56,109 nucleotides of DNA from Duganella phyllosphaerae. GTDB taxonomy: Bacteria; Pseudomonadota; Gammaproteobacteria; Burkholderiales; Burkholderiaceae_D. Below, in pieces: positions 1 through 9,876 of this stretch. The DNA is taken from the NCBI RefSeq assembly GCF_001758785.1, contig NZ_LROM01000024.1:1-56109 (forward strand). The letters run 5' to 3'. Both the position numbers and the translations under genes were made by a program. Position 1 is the stretch's first letter. Every line of letters starts with the position of its first letter. The notes beneath the pieces were generated by a model. It searched no databases, had not been told where the DNA came from, and was given only the letters and a program-made list of their open reading frames with translations.

Positions 1-939
1 AGCGGCGACAAGGAGGGCGCCGCCGCCAGCGCTGCCGGCGCGGGCACATCTACCGGCGCCGGCACCGGTACTGGCACTGCCCAGGCCCGCGTGATCAACT
101 TCCTCAACGTCAGCGCGCCGCAGCAGGTGATGCTGGAGGTGAAAATCGCCGAGGTGTCCAAGACCCTGCTCGACAAGCTCGAAAGCGGCGTCTCGCTCGG
201 CGTGGGTGGCGGCAGCTGGGCCAGCGTACTGGCGGCGAACTTCCTGACCGGCACCCTGCGCGGCGGCCTGGCCGTAGGCCGTCCCAATGGCGACCGCTTC
301 GGCATCGCGGCCGAGAAGCAGGAAGGCCTCGTGCGCATCCTGGCCGAACCGACGGTGATGGCGATCAGCGGCCAGGAAGGCAGTTTTCTCGCCGGCGGCA
401 AGATCCTGATACCGGTGGCGACCGATAACAACAAGGTCACGCTGGAGGAGAAGGAGTTCGGCGTGGGCCTGCGCTTTACGCCGACCGTGCTGGCCGGCGG
501 ACGCATCAACCTGCGGGTGGCGCCGGAAGTATCGGAACTGTCGCGCGAGGGCGTGGGCATTTCGGCCAGCGGTGTTGGCGGCGTCTCGATCCTGCCGCTG
601 ATCACCACCCGGCGCGCCGCCACCACGGTGGAGCTGCAGGACGGCCAGAGCTTCGCCATCGGTGGCCTGATCAAGAACAACCGCACCACCAACATCAACG
701 GCCTGCCGATCCTGGGCGAGCTGCCGATCCTGGGCGCGCTGTTTCGCAGCACCGATTTTCAGCACGACCGCACCGAGCTGCTGTTCGTGGTCACGCCGCG
801 CCTGGTGCGGCCGCTGCCGGCCGACTACCAGCTGCCGACCGACAGCATGACCGCACCCACCCGCACCGAGCTGTTCTTGGGCGGCAAGCTCGAAGGCGCA
901 CCACCGCCATCACCAGTACCAGGGGCACCACCCCGATAA
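1..939 (+). CDS. Tad/Flp pilus outer-membrane secretin (RcpA/CpaC), C-terminal part
   Basis: The gene is cut by the window start: the frame is open from base 1, beginning in a Gly/Ala/Ser/Thr-rich linker (to about base 87) before the secretin domain. The domain carries the typical features of a type II/III secretin: an EVKIAEVS-type start, a LAEPTVMAISG strand, a GVGLRFTPTVL stretch and a closing SFAIGGLIKNN / LPILGELPILGALFRS / TELLFVVTPRLV block. RcpA/CpaC forms the outer-membrane channel through which the Flp pilus leaves the cell. It heads the co-directional Tad operon that follows, only 15 bases before the next gene. Family assignment is secure; the exact paralogue name is not. Confidence 0.9.
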   Translation, partial: SGDKEGAAASAAGAGTSTGAGTGTGTAQARVINFLNVSAPQQVMLEVKIAEVSKTLLDKLESGVSLGVGGGSWASVLAANFLTGTLRGGLAVGRPNGDRFGIAAEKQEGLVRILAEPTVMAISGQEGSFLAGGKILIPVATDNNKVTLEEKEFGVGLRFTPTVLAGGRINLRVAPEVSELSREGVGISASGVGGVSILPLITTRRAATTVELQDGQSFAIGGLIKNNRTTNINGLPILGELPILGALFRSTDFQHDRTELLFVVTPRLVRPLPADYQLPTDSMTAPTRTELFLGGKLEGAPPPSPVPGAPPR

Positions 940-954
940 ACCTCAGGAACCTTT

Positions 955-1218
955 ATGCGACTCTTTTTCGTGATGCTGGCGGCATGCACGCTGGCCGGCT
1001 GCGCCTTGTCTCCGCCCGGTACGCCGTACTGGGACACCCACTTCGGCGCCAACGCGCGCCTGGCGCTGGCAGCGCAGGTGATCGATGCCGATGCCAGCCG
1101 CAACCCCGACCCGGTGGCCGGCATCGACGGCAAGGCTGCGCAGCAAGGTTATGTACGGTACCAAAAATCGTTCAGCGATCCGCCGCCACAGCCCACCTTT
1201 GTCATCACCGCCAAGTAA
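955..1218 (+). CDS. small Tad-locus lipoprotein
   Basis: An 87-residue protein that starts with a type II signal peptide and lipobox (LAGC, Cys about residue 16), so it should be lipid-anchored, probably in the outer membrane. It sits between the secretin and CpaE, spaced 15 and 9 bases. Small lipoproteins at this place in Tad operons usually help secretin assembly, like a pilotin. That role is inferred from position only, because the mature sequence shows no domain I recognise. Confidence 0.75.
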   Translation: MRLFFVMLAACTLAGCALSPPGTPYWDTHFGANARLALAAQVIDADASRNPDPVAGIDGKAAQQGYVRYQKSFSDPPPQPTFVITAK

Positions 1219-1227
1219 GGAACCGCC

Positions 1228-2412
1228 ATGAGAGCACTGATGATCAGCAACGACAGCCTGCTGCACGCCGAGGTGGCGGCGCAGGGATCGGCGCGCCTGC
1301 CGGCGGTGCAACTGGTGGCTACGCGCCACGGCCTGCGCGATGCCGTCGAGCGCCAGTTGCCGGAGGCGCCGGACCTGGTGATTTTCGATGCCAGCGACGT
1401 CGAGCCGGCCGAGGGTGAGCTGGTGGAACGCCTGTCGAGAAACTATCCGGCGGCGTCGTTCATGCTGCTCACGCGCGCGCCGCAGCACGACCTCCTGATC
1501 CGCGCCATGCGCGCCGGCATGCGCGAGGTGCTGCAATTGCCGCTGGTGCACCGCGCCTTCCACGAGGCGATGGACCGCATCGAGGTGGCGGCGGGGGTGA
1601 GCCGCATGCGCGCTGGCCGCGTGCTGGCCTTTATCTCCTGCAAAGGCGGCAGCGGCGCCACCTTCCTGGCCACCAATTTCGGCTATGCACTGGCCGCGCT
1701 GGCCGATAAAAAAGTGCTGCTGATCGATTTGCACGGCCAGTTCGGCGACGCCACGCTGTATGTGTCGGACCAGAAGCCGGCCATGACATTGTCCGACATC
1801 TGCGGCCAGATCGGCCGCATGGACGGCGCCTTTCTGGACTCGTGCCTGGTGCACGTGGCGTCCAACTTCGGCGTGCTGGCGGCGGCCGACGACCCGCAGC
1901 ACCTGGTGGAGATGAAGCCCGAGCACATGGACACCATCCTGCGGGTGGCGCGCCAGCACTACGACTACATCGTGCTCGACGTGGGCCGCCAGATCGACGC
2001 CATCTCGCTGCGCGCGCTCGACCAGGCCGATTCGATCTTCCCGGTGCTGCAACTGGCGCTGCCCGACATTCGCGACGGTCGCCGCCTGCTCGACATCTTC
2101 CGCTCGCTCGGCTACCCCGGCGAACGGATGCGCCTGATCGTCAACCGCTACGAGAAGGGCGGCAAGCTGCGCCTGGTGGACCTGGAGCAGGCGCTGGGCG
2201 CGGAGGTGATGCACACGGTGCCGAACGATTATGTCGCGGCGACCGATTCGGTCAACCAGGGCATCCCGGTGCTGCAACTGTCGCGCAGCAGCGCGGTAGC
2301 GCGCAGCCTGGCCGACATGGTGGAACTGGTGACGGCGCGCCGCGTGGCCGAGAGCCGCGGCCTGTTCGACCGCCTGTTCGGCCGCAACAGCAGCGAACAC
2401 CACATCGACTAG
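1228..2412 (+). CDS. cpaE: Tad pilus assembly ATPase CpaE/TadZ
   Basis: 394 residues. An N-terminal receiver-like domain (about 1-120, lacking an obvious phospho-acceptor pocket) is followed by a MinD/ParA-type ATPase domain. The deviant Walker A is CKGGSGATF near residue 137, followed by a [18 protein letters not shown] strand and a YIVLDVGR Walker B. TadZ/CpaE proteins localise the pilus machine to the pole. AAGGA lies 5-10 bases before the ATG. It is co-transcribed with cpaF, whose start follows 10 bases after this stop. Confidence 0.9.
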   Translation: MRALMISNDSLLHAEVAAQGSARLPAVQLVATRHGLRDAVERQLPEAPDLVIFDASDVEPAEGELVERLSRNYPAASFMLLTRAPQHDLLIRAMRAGMREVLQLPLVHRAFHEAMDRIEVAAGVSRMRAGRVLAFISCKGGSGATFLATNFGYALAALADKKVLLIDLHGQFGDATLYVSDQKPAMTLSDICGQIGRMDGAFLDSCLVHVASNFGVLAAADDPQHLVEMKPEHMDTILRVARQHYDYIVLDVGRQIDAISLRALDQADSIFPVLQLALPDIRDGRRLLDIFRSLGYPGERMRLIVNRYEKGGKLRLVDLEQALGAEVMHTVPNDYVAATDSVNQGIPVLQLSRSSAVARSLADMVELVTARRVAESRGLFDRLFGRNSSEHHID

Positions 2413-2422
2413 GAGAAACGAC

Positions 2423-3778
2423 ATGAGCTTGCGCGAACGCCTGGCCCTGGCCGGCGATGGCCGCCCCGGTGTCCCCAGTGTGCCCGGTATGCCGTCTTTG
2501 GCCGCTGCCGCCTACCAGGAACTGAAAAAGAGCATGCACCACATGATCATGGAGCGCATTGACCTCGAACGCTTGCAGCGGCTCACGCCAGAGCAGTTCA
2601 AGCACGAGCTGGCGCTGCTGGTCCAGCGCATCATCGAGGAAGAGCGCATCGTGCTCAATCAGCACGAGCGCCACAGCCTGGTGCTCGACATCCAGCACGA
2701 GATGCTCGGCTTCGGCCCGCTCGAACCGCTGCTGGCCGATCCCGGCGTCTCCGACATCCTGGTCAACACCGCTGCCATGGTGTACGTGGAGCGCGCCGGC
2801 CGGCTCGAGCTGACCGATGTCACTTTCAACGACAATGCCCACCTGATGAAGATCATCGAGAAAATCGTCTCGCGCGTGGGCCGCCGGGTGGACGAATCGA
2901 GCCCGATGGTGGATGCGCGCCTGCCCGACGGCTCGCGCGTCAACGCCATCATTCCGCCGCTGGCGATCGACGGTCCGATCCTGTCGATCCGCCGCTTCGC
3001 GGTCAACCCGCTCACCATCGACAACCTGCTGGCCAACCGCAGCCTGACGCCGCCGATGGTGGAGGTGCTGGCCGCGCTGGGCCACGCCAAGGTCAACATC
3101 CTGATCTCGGGCGGCACCGGCAGCGGCAAGACCACGCTGCTCAACGTGCTGTCGGGCTTCATTCCGGCCCAGGAGCGCATCGTCACCATCGAGGATGCGG
3201 CCGAGCTGCAAATGCGCCAGCCGCACGTGGTGCGGCTGGAAACCCGGCCGCCGAATATCGAAGGCAAGGGCGAGGTGAATCAGCGCTCGCTGGTGCGCAA
3301 CGCGCTGCGCATGCGCCCCGACCGCATCATCCTGGGCGAGGTGCGCGGGCCGGAAGCGCTCGACATGCTGCAGGCGATGAACACCGGCCACGAAGGCTCG
3401 CTGGCCACGGTCCACTCCAATACCCCGCGCGATGCGCTCGCGCGGCTGGAGAACATGGTGGGCATGGCCGGCGTGAACCTGACGCCGCGCGCCACCCGCC
3501 AGCAGATCTGCTCCGCCGTCACGGTGGTGATGCAGGTCTCGCGCCTGACCGACGGCACCCGCAAGCTGGTCAGCCTGCAGGAAGTGACCGGGATGGAGGG
3601 CGACGTGATTGCCATGCACGAGATTTTCCACTTCGAGCAGCGCGGGGTCGATGCCAAGGGCCGCGTGCAGGGTGCGTTTTCCGCCACCGGCGTGCGGCCG
3701 CGCTTTGCCGACCGCCTGCGCATGTTCGGCGTGCCGGTGCCCGACGCCGTGTTCGATCCCGCCCGGGTCTTCGAGTAA
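2423..3778 (+). CDS. cpaF: Tad pilus secretion ATPase CpaF/TadA
   Basis: 451 residues, family-typical length. This is the hexameric traffic ATPase that powers Flp pilin assembly and retraction at the inner membrane. Visible are the Walker [10 protein letters not shown] (about residue 231), the Asp-box region ([12 protein letters not shown]), Walker B ([12 protein letters not shown]) and the His-box region ([13 protein letters not shown]), in the order of GspE/VirB11 ATPases. GGAGAAACGAC precedes the ATG. Upstream are CpaE and downstream the TadB/TadC platform, as in other Tad loci. Confidence 0.95.
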   Translation: MSLRERLALAGDGRPGVPSVPGMPSLAAAAYQELKKSMHHMIMERIDLERLQRLTPEQFKHELALLVQRIIEEERIVLNQHERHSLVLDIQHEMLGFGPLEPLLADPGVSDILVNTAAMVYVERAGRLELTDVTFNDNAHLMKIIEKIVSRVGRRVDESSPMVDARLPDGSRVNAIIPPLAIDGPILSIRRFAVNPLTIDNLLANRSLTPPMVEVLAALGHAKVNILISGGTGSGKTTLLNVLSGFIPAQERIVTIEDAAELQMRQPHVVRLETRPPNIEGKGEVNQRSLVRNALRMRPDRIILGEVRGPEALDMLQAMNTGHEGSLATVHSNTPRDALARLENMVGMAGVNLTPRATRQQICSAVTVVMQVSRLTDGTRKLVSLQEVTGMEGDVIAMHEIFHFEQRGVDAKGRVQGAFSATGVRPRFADRLRMFGVPVPDAVFDPARVFE

Positions 3779-3781
3779 GCC

Positions 3782-4768
3782 ATGGACGCGGTCTTTTCCG
3801 CCTTTGCGGTGCTGCTGTTCGCCGCCGTGATCCTGCTGGTCGAAGGCGCCTGGTTGTGGTGGTCGGCGGCCCACGGTGGCGGCGCTCGCCGCATCTCGCG
3901 GCGCCTGCGGCTGATGGCCGAGCGCGGGCCGGGCGGCGCCGAGCGGGTGGACATCGTCAAGCGCCGCACCTGGAGCAGCCGGCCGGCGATCGAACGCCTG
4001 CTGCGTCGCCTCGGCCCCTGGTGCAAGCTGGCCGCGCTCGACGCGCTGCTGTTGCAGGCCGGCGTGCAATGGTCGGTGGCGCAGTTTCTCGGCGCGCTGC
4101 TGGTGCTGGGCGCCATCGGCCTGGTGGCGCCGGCCATGGCCGGGCTGCCGGGCGTGGGGGCGTTGCTGGCGCTGGGGCTGGCAGTGGCGCTGCCGTGGAT
4201 GGTGCTGCTGCGCACGCGCCGCGAACGGCTGACCAGGCTGGAACAGCAGTTGCCCGAGGCGGCCGATTTTTTCGGCCGCGCGCTGCGCGCCGGCCACTCG
4301 TTCGCCAACGTCATGCAAATGGTGGCCGACGAACTGCCCGAACCAATCGCCGGCGAGTTCCGCACCGCCTACGAGGAGATCAATTACGGCGTCTCGATGA
4401 GCGAGGCGCTGCACAACCTGGCCTACCGGGTGCCGCTGACCGACCTGCGCTACCTGATCATCGCGGTGCTGATCCAGCGCGAGTCGGGCGGCAACCTGGC
4501 CGAGGCGCTGGGCAACATCAGCCGCCTGATCCGCGCGCGCCTGAAGCTGCTGGCGCAGGTGCGGGTGATGTCGGCCGAAGGGCGCATGTCGGCCTGGATC
4601 CTGGGCCTGTTGCCGCTGGTGGTGATGTTCCTGATGTCGCTGACCAACCCGGAATACATCAGCGTGTTGTGGACCGATCCGATCGGTGTCGCGCTGATGT
4701 GGTACGCAGGGGCGATTGCGACCGGTGGCGTGTTATGGATGCGAAAACTGATCCGCATCCGCATCTAG
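3782..4768 (+). CDS. tadB: Tad pilus inner-membrane platform protein TadB
   Basis: 328 residues with an N-terminal membrane helix, a pair of helices at about 100-140 ([20 protein letters not shown]...), a T2SSF (GspF-like) domain ([20 protein letters not shown] ... [15 protein letters not shown]) and C-terminal helices. It forms the inner-membrane platform with TadC. The start is 4 bases after the cpaF stop, so the two are probably coupled. Confidence 0.92.
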   Translation: MDAVFSAFAVLLFAAVILLVEGAWLWWSAAHGGGARRISRRLRLMAERGPGGAERVDIVKRRTWSSRPAIERLLRRLGPWCKLAALDALLLQAGVQWSVAQFLGALLVLGAIGLVAPAMAGLPGVGALLALGLAVALPWMVLLRTRRERLTRLEQQLPEAADFFGRALRAGHSFANVMQMVADELPEPIAGEFRTAYEEINYGVSMSEALHNLAYRVPLTDLRYLIIAVLIQRESGGNLAEALGNISRLIRARLKLLAQVRVMSAEGRMSAWILGLLPLVVMFLMSLTNPEYISVLWTDPIGVALMWYAGAIATGGVLWMRKLIRIRI

Positions 4769-4790
4769 GATATTGACGAGGGAGCATGGC

Positions 4791-5723
4791 ATGACTGGTC
4801 AGCAGATGATTTTTCTCGCGCTGGTGTTTGCGGTGGTGGCCGGCCTGGTATTCGTGGCGGTGCGGCTGTTTGCGCCGGTGCAGGTGCGCGAGCGCCTGGG
4901 CGGCGCGCTCGCCCCCGAAACACAGGCGGACGCGCCGCAGCAGGGCTGGGTGGAAAAGGTGGCGCACGCGGCGCAGCCGTTCTCGCGCCTGTCGCTGCCG
5001 GAGGAGGGGTGGGAGCGCTCGCCGCTGCGTACGCGCTTCATGAACGCGGGCTGGCGCAGCGCCTCGGCGCCGTCGCTGTACTTCGCCGCCAAGACCGTGC
5101 TGGCGCTGGCGTTGCCGGCGCTGGCGACGGTGCTGGTGGCGCTGCTCAGCGGCCACGCGCCGCAACAAGGCCACATGGCGCTGCTCTTGATCGCCGCCAG
5201 CGTCGGCTACTACCTGCCCAACCTGGTGCTGTCGCGCCGGGCAACGCGCCGCTGCCGTGAAATCTTCGAGACCTTTCCCGACGCACTGGACCTGCTGACC
5301 GTGTGCGTGGAAGCTGGCCTGAGCCTGGAGCGCGCGCTGGCCAAGGTGGCCGGCGAAATCCACATCAAGAGCGTGACCCTGGCGCAGGAACTGCAACTGG
5401 TGCTGATGGAAATGCGCGCAGGCTTCAGCAAGGAAAAGGCGCTGCGCAACCTGGCCTTGCGCAGCGGCGTGGAAGACGTCGATACGCTGGTGGCCATGCT
5501 GATCCAGTCCGAGCGTTTCGGCACCAGCATGGGCGATTCGCTGCGGGTGCACTCCGACAACCTGCGCAGCAAGCGCAGCGTGCAGGCCGAGGAGGCGGCG
5601 GCCAAGATCGCGCTCAAGTTGCTGTTCCCGCTGATCTTCTGCATTTTCCCCACGCTGATGCTGGTCCTGATCGGACCGGCCGGCATTTCGATCTACCGCT
5701 CGGTGCTGCCCACCGGCCAATAA
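4791..5723 (+). CDS. tadC: Tad pilus inner-membrane platform protein TadC
   Basis: 310 residues with an N-terminal helix, a double helix about residues 90-135, a T2SSF domain (FPDALDLLTVCVEAGLSLERAL ... SERFGTSMGDSLRVHS) and a C-terminal helix ending PAGISIYRSVLP. I chose the ATG at 4791 because GAGGGAG lies 6 bases before it. A TTG 18 bases upstream would give a longer form without a ribosome-binding site. Partner of TadB. Confidence 0.92.
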   Translation: MTGQQMIFLALVFAVVAGLVFVAVRLFAPVQVRERLGGALAPETQADAPQQGWVEKVAHAAQPFSRLSLPEEGWERSPLRTRFMNAGWRSASAPSLYFAAKTVLALALPALATVLVALLSGHAPQQGHMALLLIAASVGYYLPNLVLSRRATRRCREIFETFPDALDLLTVCVEAGLSLERALAKVAGEIHIKSVTLAQELQLVLMEMRAGFSKEKALRNLALRSGVEDVDTLVAMLIQSERFGTSMGDSLRVHSDNLRSKRSVQAEEAAAKIALKLLFPLIFCIFPTLMLVLIGPAGISIYRSVLPTGQ

Positions 5724-5734
5724 ACCAGGAGCGC

Positions 5735-6520
5735 ATGATGAAGAACATCCCGATCGCTGCCGCTGCCACATTCGCCGGCTTGTTGATGGCGGCGTGCGGC
5801 GGCATGCACACCGCCAGCGTCGCGCCGTCGCCATCATCGGCAGCGCCGCAGGACACCATCACGGCGCTGGAGCGCGCCTGCCTGCTCGAACCCACCAATG
5901 CGGCCAACTGGGCGCGCCTGGCCACTGCGCTGGAAGCGGACGGCCAGCGCGAACGGGCCGCGCGTTTTTACCAGCAGGCCGCCACGCTCGCCGCGCACGA
6001 TGCCCGGCGCGACTACGCCTTGCTGGCGGCTGCCGCGCCGGCTGCCGCTGCATCTGCTGCGGCTGCGACGCCAGCTGGTGCCGCCCACGGTCCATATGCC
6101 GACATGCCGCGCACGCAGGTGCAGCAGATCGGTGCGGCGCTGGTGCAGGTGGTCCGGGTGGCAGCGCCGCCGCTGGTCGCGCGGATGGAACCGCCCGCAG
6201 TGTCGTCAAAGTCGGTCACAGCGCCATCCGCGCCGGTGCAGCTGGAAATTTGCAACGGCAACGGCGTGACCGGCGCGGCGGCCAGCCTGGCGCGCGTGGC
6301 GCGCACACTGAACCTCGATGGCGTGACGACGGTACGGCTGACCAATGCGCGGCCGTTCACCGTGGCGCGCACCCGCATCGAGTACCCGCACGCGCAGCGC
6401 GCGATGGCCGAGGAACTGGCGCAGCGGCTCGACATCGCGCTCAAGTTCCGGCGTAAGACGGCGCCGCACGAGCTGCGCATCGTGCTCGGGCACGACGGCG
6501 GCCGCGGCCGGCCCAAGTAA
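5735..6520 (+). CDS. Tad-locus lipoprotein with C-terminal LytR_C domain
   Basis: 261 residues. The signal peptide has a lipobox (LMAACGG), so the protein should be lipid-anchored. Residues about 45-100 are TPR-like (ERACLLEPTNAANWARLATALEADGQRERAARFYQQAATLA), consistent with a TadD-type helper. An Ala-rich linker leads to a LytR C-terminal domain (LEICNGNGVTGAAASLARVARTLNLDG...). Such TPR plus LytR_C lipoproteins are common last genes of betaproteobacterial Tad operons. CCAGGAGCGC precedes the double ATG (5735/5738). Confidence 0.8.
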   Translation: MMKNIPIAAAATFAGLLMAACGGMHTASVAPSPSSAAPQDTITALERACLLEPTNAANWARLATALEADGQRERAARFYQQAATLAAHDARRDYALLAAAAPAAAASAAAATPAGAAHGPYADMPRTQVQQIGAALVQVVRVAAPPLVARMEPPAVSSKSVTAPSAPVQLEICNGNGVTGAAASLARVARTLNLDGVTTVRLTNARPFTVARTRIEYPHAQRAMAEELAQRLDIALKFRRKTAPHELRIVLGHDGGRGRPK

Positions 6521-6557
6521 AAAAAACCGCCCGGAAGGAGATCATCCCCCGGACGGT
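6519..6557 (-). terminator. Rho-independent terminator for the DUF2807 gene
   Basis: Read on the minus strand, ACCGTCCGG pairs with CCGGGCGGT (one mismatch in nine) and a run of eight T follows. It lies between the convergent Tad operon and the DUF2807 gene. The + strand side has no T run. Confidence 0.65.
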
Positions 6558-6619
6558 GAAAAAAACACACCCATGTGTTTTCCTGTTGCTGCCTTCGCAT
6601 TCCTTACCGAGATAGATTC

Positions 6620-7390
6620 TTACTGCCAGCTCACGCTGCCCAGCCCCTGTGCCGAGGACTGGCGGTTGGCCGGCTTGCCATAGACCGTGGCCGAACCGAG
6701 TCCGCTCAGGTTCATCGTGGCGCGTGTTTTGGCGTACACGCTGGCGCTGCCCAGTCCCGACAGTCGTACATCGACCGATTCGGCCCGCAGTTGCTGGGCA
6801 TCGAGGCTGCCCACGCCGCCGAGGGAGGCGTTCAGTTGCCTGGTCTGGCCGATCATCTCTATGCGGCCAGCACCGTTCAGATGCAAGTCGACGTTGTCAC
6901 TGTTGCCGGCATTGACGGTCATGCCGCCGATCCCGCCCAGGTGTACGTCGACGTTGCGATATTGTGCGTTGACCTTGACCGCCCCCGCGCCTTGCAGCGT
7001 GAGGCGCAGCGTGTCGCCGCTAAAGCCGTTCACTTCGGTGGCGCCCACGCCACCGGACACCACTTCGCGCAGGTTCGGCAGCGTCAGTTCCGCGCGCAGG
7101 TCGTGCTTGTTGCCGAAGCTGATGTTATTGGTTTTGCCGGTGTCGATGCGCAGCTGGTCGCCGCTTTGCAGCACCGTCACTTTCTTCAACGCTTCCGGTT
7201 TGCCGTACAAGGTCAGCGATGCCACCGGCCCTTGTTTGACCTTGATGCTGATGACGCCATCGAGGTTGAGATTGACAGTGCGCGCATCGACGCTGCGGCT
7301 CTCGCTGGTGATCTCCGCAGCCAGCGCGGCAGGGGTGCCGCTGCACAGAACCGCAGCCAGCATGGCGGCCTTCAGGGTGGTTTTCATCAT
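6620..7390 (-). CDS. DUF2807 (GIN domain) secreted beta-helix-like protein
   Basis: 256 residues with a Sec signal peptide (MMKTTLKAAMLAAVLCSGTP, cleaved near AALAA) followed by a DUF2807 / putative auto-transporter adhesin head GIN domain: repeated short strands rich in G, V, N and L (LRLTLQGAGAVKVNAQYRNVD and similar). These domains form short beta-helices; their biochemical role is not known. The 68-residue gene 25 bases upstream is probably in the same transcript. Confidence 0.8.
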   Translation of the reverse strand: MMKTTLKAAMLAAVLCSGTPAALAAEITSESRSVDARTVNLNLDGVISIKVKQGPVASLTLYGKPEALKKVTVLQSGDQLRIDTGKTNNISFGNKHDLRAELTLPNLREVVSGGVGATEVNGFSGDTLRLTLQGAGAVKVNAQYRNVDVHLGGIGGMTVNAGNSDNVDLHLNGAGRIEMIGQTRQLNASLGGVGSLDAQQLRAESVDVRLSGLGSASVYAKTRATMNLSGLGSATVYGKPANRQSSAQGLGSVSWQ

Positions 7391-7415
7391 GCGCTCCGTC
7401 GTCGTCGGGGTGGGA

Positions 7416-7622
7416 TTACAGCGCGGCTTTTTCAGCGGCGGTCAAGCGCTTGGCGGTGATGGTCACTACCTGCATAGCTACTGCGTTGGCAGTTTGTGCG
7501 GCCACGTTGTCGGCGGCGATGAAGATGCGTGGCGCCGGGGTGCTGGCCGTGGCCAGCGAGGTGGCGCCGGCGATGATGGCGGTGGCGATGAAGACGGCTT
7601 CCATGTTTTTTGCGATGTTCAT
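7416..7622 (-). CDS. small exported hypothetical protein
   Basis: 68 residues. The hydrophobic N-terminus (about 8-28, rich in A, I and T) looks like a signal peptide or single membrane helix; the rest is Ala/Thr-rich and ends LTAAEKAAL. It lies 25 bases upstream of the DUF2807 gene on the same strand with AAGGAGCT ahead of its ATG, so the pair probably forms an operon. I do not recognise a domain. Confidence 0.6.
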   Translation of the reverse strand: MNIAKNMEAVFIATAIIAGATSLATASTPAPRIFIAADNVAAQTANAVAMQVVTITAKRLTAAEKAAL

Positions 7623-7757
7623 TTTTGAGCTCCTTGGGGTGGTTGGTTCGTTGCGATGAGTGAACTATAGACAAGGGCTCCCGGTACCACCATCGGGATG
7701 TGACGAACTGCAAAAAACGGGGGGCAGACTGCGGAAATGCGGTGAGATCGAGGTTTG

Positions 7758-8651
7758 TTATTGTGCGCCGCAGAGGCTTTGCTGGCTGTCGGCATACAGC
7801 GTGGTGATCCAGGCGGACACCGTCTTGAAGCGGGCGATCGAGCCGGCGTCGCGGTGGCTGAGCAGCCAGATGTCGCGCAGTACTTCCACCTGCTCGCCGA
7901 GGCGCTGCAAGCCTTCCTGCTCGCCCATGATGCAAGGCAGCAGCGCCATGCCGACGCCGGCGCGGCAGCCGCGCACCATCGTGCTCAGGCTGTTGACCTT
8001 GAGTACCCGGCGCGGTGCCGGCGTCATCGCGGCCAGCCACTGCATTTCGCCGGTGGCGGCCAGGGCGTCGTCGTAGGCAATCCACGGTTGCTCGCCCCAG
8101 GCGTCGCGTGCAACGCCGGCAAAGCGCGGATGGCCATATACGGCAAAGCCGAGATCGCCGAGTTTGCGCATCACCAGCGCCGCATCCTCGCTCGGCTTGC
8201 CCAGGCGCAGCGCGAAGTCGGCCTCGCGCCGGGTGAACGACAGGTTCTGGTTTTCCGCCTGCAAGGTCAGCGTGATATGCGGGTGGCTGGCATGCAGTGC
8301 CGGCACGTGGTCGAGCAGCCAGTAATCGAACAGGAAGTCGATCGAGGTGATGTTGACCGGGCCGGCGGTGGCGTCCGCTTCCTGGCTCGCGGCTTGCAAC
8401 ATGCTTTGCACATTGCCGAACACGCCCTCGGCGTGGCGCACGAACACCTGGCCGGCGTCGGTGAGGCAATAGCCGGTGTTGTCGCGGATGAACAGGCGCA
8501 GCTGCAGGGATTTTTCGGCGGCGGCAATACGCCGGCTGATGGTGGAGGCATCGACACCGAGCTGCCGGCCCGCCGCGCTCATATTGCCGCTGCGGGACAA
8601 TGCGAGGATCAGGGGAATGTCGTTCCAGTCGAAGTCGGTGCTCGTCGGCAT
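7758..8651 (-). CDS. LysR-family transcriptional regulator
   Basis: 297 residues. The N-terminal winged HTH ([46 protein letters not shown]) is followed by a periplasmic-binding-protein-like effector domain. Divergent from the alpha/beta hydrolase gene at 8831, with a dyad at 8687-8713 between them, so it may control that gene. The effector is unknown. Confidence 0.9.
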   Translation of the reverse strand: MPTSTDFDWNDIPLILALSRSGNMSAAGRQLGVDASTISRRIAAAEKSLQLRLFIRDNTGYCLTDAGQVFVRHAEGVFGNVQSMLQAASQEADATAGPVNITSIDFLFDYWLLDHVPALHASHPHITLTLQAENQNLSFTRREADFALRLGKPSEDAALVMRKLGDLGFAVYGHPRFAGVARDAWGEQPWIAYDDALAATGEMQWLAAMTPAPRRVLKVNSLSTMVRGCRAGVGMALLPCIMGEQEGLQRLGEQVEVLRDIWLLSHRDAGSIARFKTVSAWITTLYADSQQSLCGAQ

Positions 8652-8686
8652 CTTGGGTTCCAGGCATGGAGGGTGGGGAGGGAGCT

Positions 8687-8713
8687 CTGCAAGATTGCAA
8701 AGTGACCTTGCAG
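8687..8713. promoter_or_regulatory. candidate LysR-type operator (dyad)
   Basis: CTGCAA (8687-8692) and TTGCAG (8708-8713) form a perfect 6-base inverted repeat separated by 15 bases in the divergent LysR/hydrolase interval. Position and size fit a LysR recognition site. No binding data. Confidence 0.35.
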
Positions 8714-8830
8714 GCTTGTCTGTTCCACAAACCGGGCGGCAGGCCTAAGATTCACTCCATCGCAACGCCGCCAGCCAGAGACTCTAGCACAGCGGCCACC
8801 CACAAAAAATTGACTAAAAGGATGAAGATC

Positions 8831-9691
8831 ATGAACACCCCCGCTCCCGTTACCCACACCGTCAGCACCATCACCACCCGCGACGGCGTCGAGATCTACT
8901 ACAAGGACTGGGGTCCGCGCACCGGTCAACCGGTAGTGCTGAGCCACGGCTGGCCGCTCAATGCCGACAGCTGGGAGTCCGCAGCCTTCCACCTGGCCAA
9001 CAACGGCTTCCGCGTGATCACCCATGACCGTCGCGGCCATGGCCGCTCGAGCCAGCCCTGGGACGGCAACGACATGGACCACTACGCCGACGACCTGGCG
9101 CAGCTGATCGAGACGCTGGACCTGAACAACATCATCCTGGCCGGTTTTTCCACCGGTGGCGGTGAAGTGGCCCGCTACGTCGGCCGCCATGGCACCAAGC
9201 GCATCGCCAAGCTCGGTTTGATTTCGGCCGTACCACCGCTGATGCTCAAGACCGCCACCAACCCGGGCGGCCTGCCGATCGACGTATTCGACGGCATCCG
9301 CGCCGCATCGGTTGCCAACCGGGCGCAGTTGTACCTGGACCTGGCCTCCGGTCCGTTCTACGGCTTCAACCGGGCTGGCGCCAAGCCGTCGCAAGGGCTG
9401 ATCAACGCGTGGTACGCCCAGGGCATGCAGGCCGGTCACAAGAATACCTATGACTCGATCAAGGCATTTTCGGAAACCGACTTCCGCGACGACCTGAAAA
9501 AATTCGACAAGCCAACCCTGGTGATCCACGGCGACGACGACCAGATCGTGCCGATCGACGCTGCCGGCAAAGCCTCGGCTGCGCTGATCAAGGGCTCCAG
9601 GCTGATCGTGTACCCGGGCGCGCCGCACGGCCTGACCGACACGCACAAGGAAAAATTCAACGCCGACTTCCTGGCGTTCGCCAAGTCGTAA
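8831..9691 (+). CDS. alpha/beta hydrolase (non-haem chloroperoxidase/esterase family), cytoplasmic copy
   Basis: 286 residues. Contains the oxyanion HGWP motif, the nucleophile elbow GFSTGG (Ser about 107), an HGDDDQIVP strand carrying the acid, and GAPHGL with the catalytic His. This is the layout of the cofactor-free haloperoxidase / aryl esterase family. AAAGGA lies 8 bases before the ATG chosen; another ATG is 9 bases upstream. No signal peptide, so cytoplasmic. From residue 8 on it is identical to the Tat-exported copy at 9877. Confidence 0.9.
   Translation: MNTPAPVTHTVSTITTRDGVEIYYKDWGPRTGQPVVLSHGWPLNADSWESAAFHLANNGFRVITHDRRGHGRSSQPWDGNDMDHYADDLAQLIETLDLNNIILAGFSTGGGEVARYVGRHGTKRIAKLGLISAVPPLMLKTATNPGGLPIDVFDGIRAASVANRAQLYLDLASGPFYGFNRAGAKPSQGLINAWYAQGMQAGHKNTYDSIKAFSETDFRDDLKKFDKPTLVIHGDDDQIVPIDAAGKASAALIKGSRLIVYPGAPHGLTDTHKEKFNADFLAFAKS
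8854..9687 (+). repeat. 834-bp direct repeat, copy 1
   Basis: Matches 10035-10868 base for base without gaps apart from about 14 single-base changes that I counted by eye, all silent. Covers nearly all of the hydrolase coding sequence but not its 5' end or flanks. Confidence 0.9.
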
Positions 9692-9702
9692 GACATGCAT
9701 GA

Positions 9703-9727
9703 CCGGGGCCGCCCATGGGCGGCCCGG
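9703..9727. terminator. strong GC hairpin after hydrolase copy 1
   Basis: A near-perfect palindrome centred on GGGCCGCCCATGGGCGGCCC, 12 bases after the stop codon. There is no T run, so it may be a weak terminator or an mRNA 3'-end stabiliser. Confidence 0.45.
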
Positions 9728-9803
9728 CATCGGCGTCAAAAAATATCTTTATAAATCGCTTGCTACAAGATAGCGCACGATATATATTACGCACATCGGC
9801 GCT

Positions 9804-9826
9804 GCACTTGTGACCGTAACAAGTGC
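9804..9826. promoter_or_regulatory. perfect dyad upstream of the Tat-exported hydrolase
   Basis: GCACTTGT (9804-9811) and ACAAGTGC (9819-9826) are a perfect 8-base inverted repeat with a 7-base loop, 51 bases before the start at 9877. TAGCGCAC also occurs twice around it (about 9773 and 9832). The arrangement suggests an operator region specific to the second copy, since nothing like it precedes copy 1. Confidence 0.45.
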
Positions 9827-9876
9827 AAACATAGCGCACTACCAAATCGTTTACTACTAAAATTCAGGAGCAGATC

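Noticed and set aside
943..4414. Long minus-strand open frames opposite the Tad genes
   Set aside because: High GC content opens long antisense frames. Their translations are His/Arg/Ala-rich without domains, and the + strand genes are unmistakable.
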